Origin: Candidatus Harrisonbacteria bacterium RIFCSPLOWO2_02_FULL_45_10c
GTDB lineage: Bacteria > Patescibacteriota > Minisyncoccia > UBA6257 > 02-FULL-45-10c
Direction of reading: 5' to 3'
Assembly: GCA_001818705.1 (NCBI GenBank)
Contig: MHJM01000020.1
Coordinates: 1 to 5,971 of the forward strand
DNA: 5,971 bases
This document shows, piece after piece, positions 4,714-5,971 of the stretch (positions within the stretch are counted from its first letter, which is position 1; each line of letters opens with the position of its first letter). The notes under the pieces are model-generated. The model saw nothing but the letters and a program-made list of their open reading frames with translations, had not been told where the DNA came from and ran no database searches. Made by a program: the position numbers and the translations under genes.

Positions 4714-5971
4714 TTACGATCCCGGCCCGATAATTCTAAGCGAATCATTACTGCGGACCGACATAAAAACTTTATTTTGGGAATATTCAATGCCCGTTCC
4801 GATCTGGGGGAAATTAAAGGAAGCGTATTCCACCAGATTGTCCGGATCAGCGCCATTAACAATTACGAATTCTTTACCGCTGTTGGAAGTAGCCAGAAAA
4901 AGCAAATCACCAGTGACACAGGTAATGTCATTGACATCGCCGCCAACATCAATCCGGTCCCGCAGATACATCTGCGAGGTATTAGTGGCTCCGATAACCG
5001 TCATTTCATTTTCTATATTGCCGACCAAAAGATTGCTGCCTTCTTTGTCCTGGACGTAAATACTGACGTCTTCGGTAGTTCCGGGAATATCGTAATTAGT
5101 GATAATTACCGGATTCGCCGGATCTTCAATATTATAAATCCAGACATCTTCATCGGATTCCTGGCTGACAAAATAAAGGCGTTTGGTAGTCGAATAAAAA
5201 TCGTAAATGTTGCCGCCGGTCGCAATTTGGCTCATAAGCTGGGGGGAAGCCGGATTAGTAACGTCTATAAATGCCAATTCGTAACTTGCCGAACCCGATC
5301 GGCCGATCGCCGTCGTGCTCGCAAAGGTAGTAACTCCCAAAGCATTGGCGGATCCGGATAAATCAAGAGAAGCTATTTCTGAGGCATTCGGCGGGTCGGC
5401 AATATTAAAAATAATCAGCTCTTTAGTGTCATTCGGTGACGCCGCATACAAATAATTTCCTTTGATAAAAATAGAGTTGATTCCATTGGCGCCGATATTA
5501 ATTGATTTAACCAAATTAGGCATTGCCGGATTAGAAACATCAAACACGAATAAATCCGGCTTACTGGCAGTTGAGGCGGTACCGCTCACAAAAACGTACG
5601 GTAATCGAACGGCAATATCAGTTCCGGAATTGCCGGAACCGATATCACCGGAGCCGATCACTTGAGGATTCGCCCAGTTCCCGGAAATCGGATCGCTGAC
5701 GCAGCCGCCGGCAAGAACGCCTTCCCAATTCGTCAATTGCTCGGTCAAACTGATGGTTTGCGGCCGATCCGGGTCAAACTGCCAGGAAACCGTACTGATA
5801 ATTTTTTTCGTATTGGAAGCGGATTCGGTAACGGAAACTTGGCGGGTGAAAATATCTTTGGCGTCTTGCAGGCCGTTGAATTGCCACTGATTGGCCGAAA
5901 ATACCAGTCCGTGAGTGCCGGTGGCCACTTCGCCCCAATCGCGGTTGCGGATAGACCGCACTGCCTCCAAT
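4714..5971 (-). CDS. Pilin-like protein fused to a seven-repeat LVIVD-type beta-propeller (N-terminus outside window)
   Basis: The frame is open to the window edge. The first visible residues (LEAVRSIRNRDWG) are a continuing frame, since the TTG at the edge reads as Leu. Residues 1 to about 100 resemble the part of Patescibacteria minor pilins just after the membrane helix: EAVRSIRN, GTHGLVFSANQWQFNG, IFTRQVSVTE, KIISTVSWQFD and ISLTEQLTNW. A Gly/Ser-rich linker (about 103-117) follows. The rest is seven repeats spaced about 43-47 residues apart, each with a hydrophobic strand and often an NPxxP-like turn: LFVFDVSNP (140), LIIFNIADP (185), LAFIDVTNP (232), VWIYNIEDP (276), MTVIGATN (323), FVIVNGADP (368) and LRIIGPGS (411). 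This suits a seven-bladed propeller of the LVIVD (PF08309) type exposed outside the cell. It is the first gene of the cluster visible here, 5 bases before the PulJ-like gene. The helix and cleavage site are off the window, so the pilin call is inferred; the repeats are seen directly. Confidence 0.82.
   Translation of the reverse strand, partial: LEAVRSIRNRDWGEVATGTHGLVFSANQWQFNGLQDAKDIFTRQVSVTESASNTKKIISTVSWQFDPDRPQTISLTEQLTNWEGVLAGGCVSDPISGNWANPQVIGSGDIGSGNSGTDIAVRLPYVFVSGTASTASKPDLFVFDVSNPAMPNLVKSINIGANGINSIFIKGNYLYAASPNDTKELIIFNIADPPNASEIASLDLSGSANALGVTTFASTTAIGRSGSASYELAFIDVTNPASPQLMSQIATGGNIYDFYSTTKRLYFVSQESDEDVWIYNIEDPANPVIITNYDIPGTTEDVSIYVQDKEGSNLLVGNIENEMTVIGATNTSQMYLRDRIDVGGDVNDITCVTGDLLFLATSNSGKEFVIVNGADPDNLVEYASFNFPQIGTGIEYSQNKVFMSVRSNDSLRIIGPGS

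Noticed and set aside
4696..5361. Long open frame of 221 codons on the plus strand
   Set aside because: It lies wholly antisense to the propeller and PulJ-like genes, its translation has no recognisable pattern, and the minus-strand frame has clear repeats and motifs.
5968..5970. TTG at the window edge as a true start of the propeller protein
   Set aside because: The frame is open to the edge, and LEAVRSIRN reads as the continuation of a pilin helix; a pilin without its membrane helix would make no sense.

Overview
This 5,971-base window looks like a chromosomal piece of a Candidate Phyla Radiation (Patescibacteria, probably Parcubacteria-like) bacterium. That assignment is an inference. It rests on a short RecA without an acidic tail, a compact FolD with altered active-site motifs, very tight gene packing with few Shine-Dalgarno sequences, and a minor-pilin cluster in the style I associate with this group. 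No rRNA, tRNA, CRISPR array or transposase gene was found.

Left part (1-2726): the 3' end of recA reads rightward and meets, only 2 bases away, a leftward three-gene operon. In transcription order this is a DUF456 membrane protein (GTG start at 2726), a CrtC/AttH-like lipocalin-fold protein (ATG at 2241) and folD (ATG at 1203). The genes are 2 and 9 bases apart. A perfect 9-bp AT-rich inverted repeat sits on the recA/folD convergence.

Centre (2727-3339): a 14-base gap separates the DUF456 gene from a rightward, uncharacterised 132-residue gene. The gap is an inverted repeat that carries overlapping -10 boxes facing both ways, each spaced so that transcription would begin on the start codon (leaderless mRNAs). 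After the 132-residue gene comes a 200-base non-coding stretch. It holds a long, imperfect palindrome of about 160 bases flanked by an 8-base direct repeat, which suggests an inserted MITE-like element or a structured RNA.

Right part (3340-5971): a leftward type IV pilus-type cluster. In transcription order it encodes a large protein cut by the window edge (a pilin-like N-terminal part fused to seven LVIVD-type repeats, probably a seven-bladed beta-propeller), a PulJ/PilW-like prepilin, a PilX-like membrane-anchored protein without the usual Glu5, and a pilin-like protein with a canonical cleavage motif. Together they could form the tip or priming complex of a type IV pilus, with the propeller as an exposed binding module. 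The most interesting items are the pilin-propeller fusion, the symmetric divergent leaderless promoter and the palindromic element.
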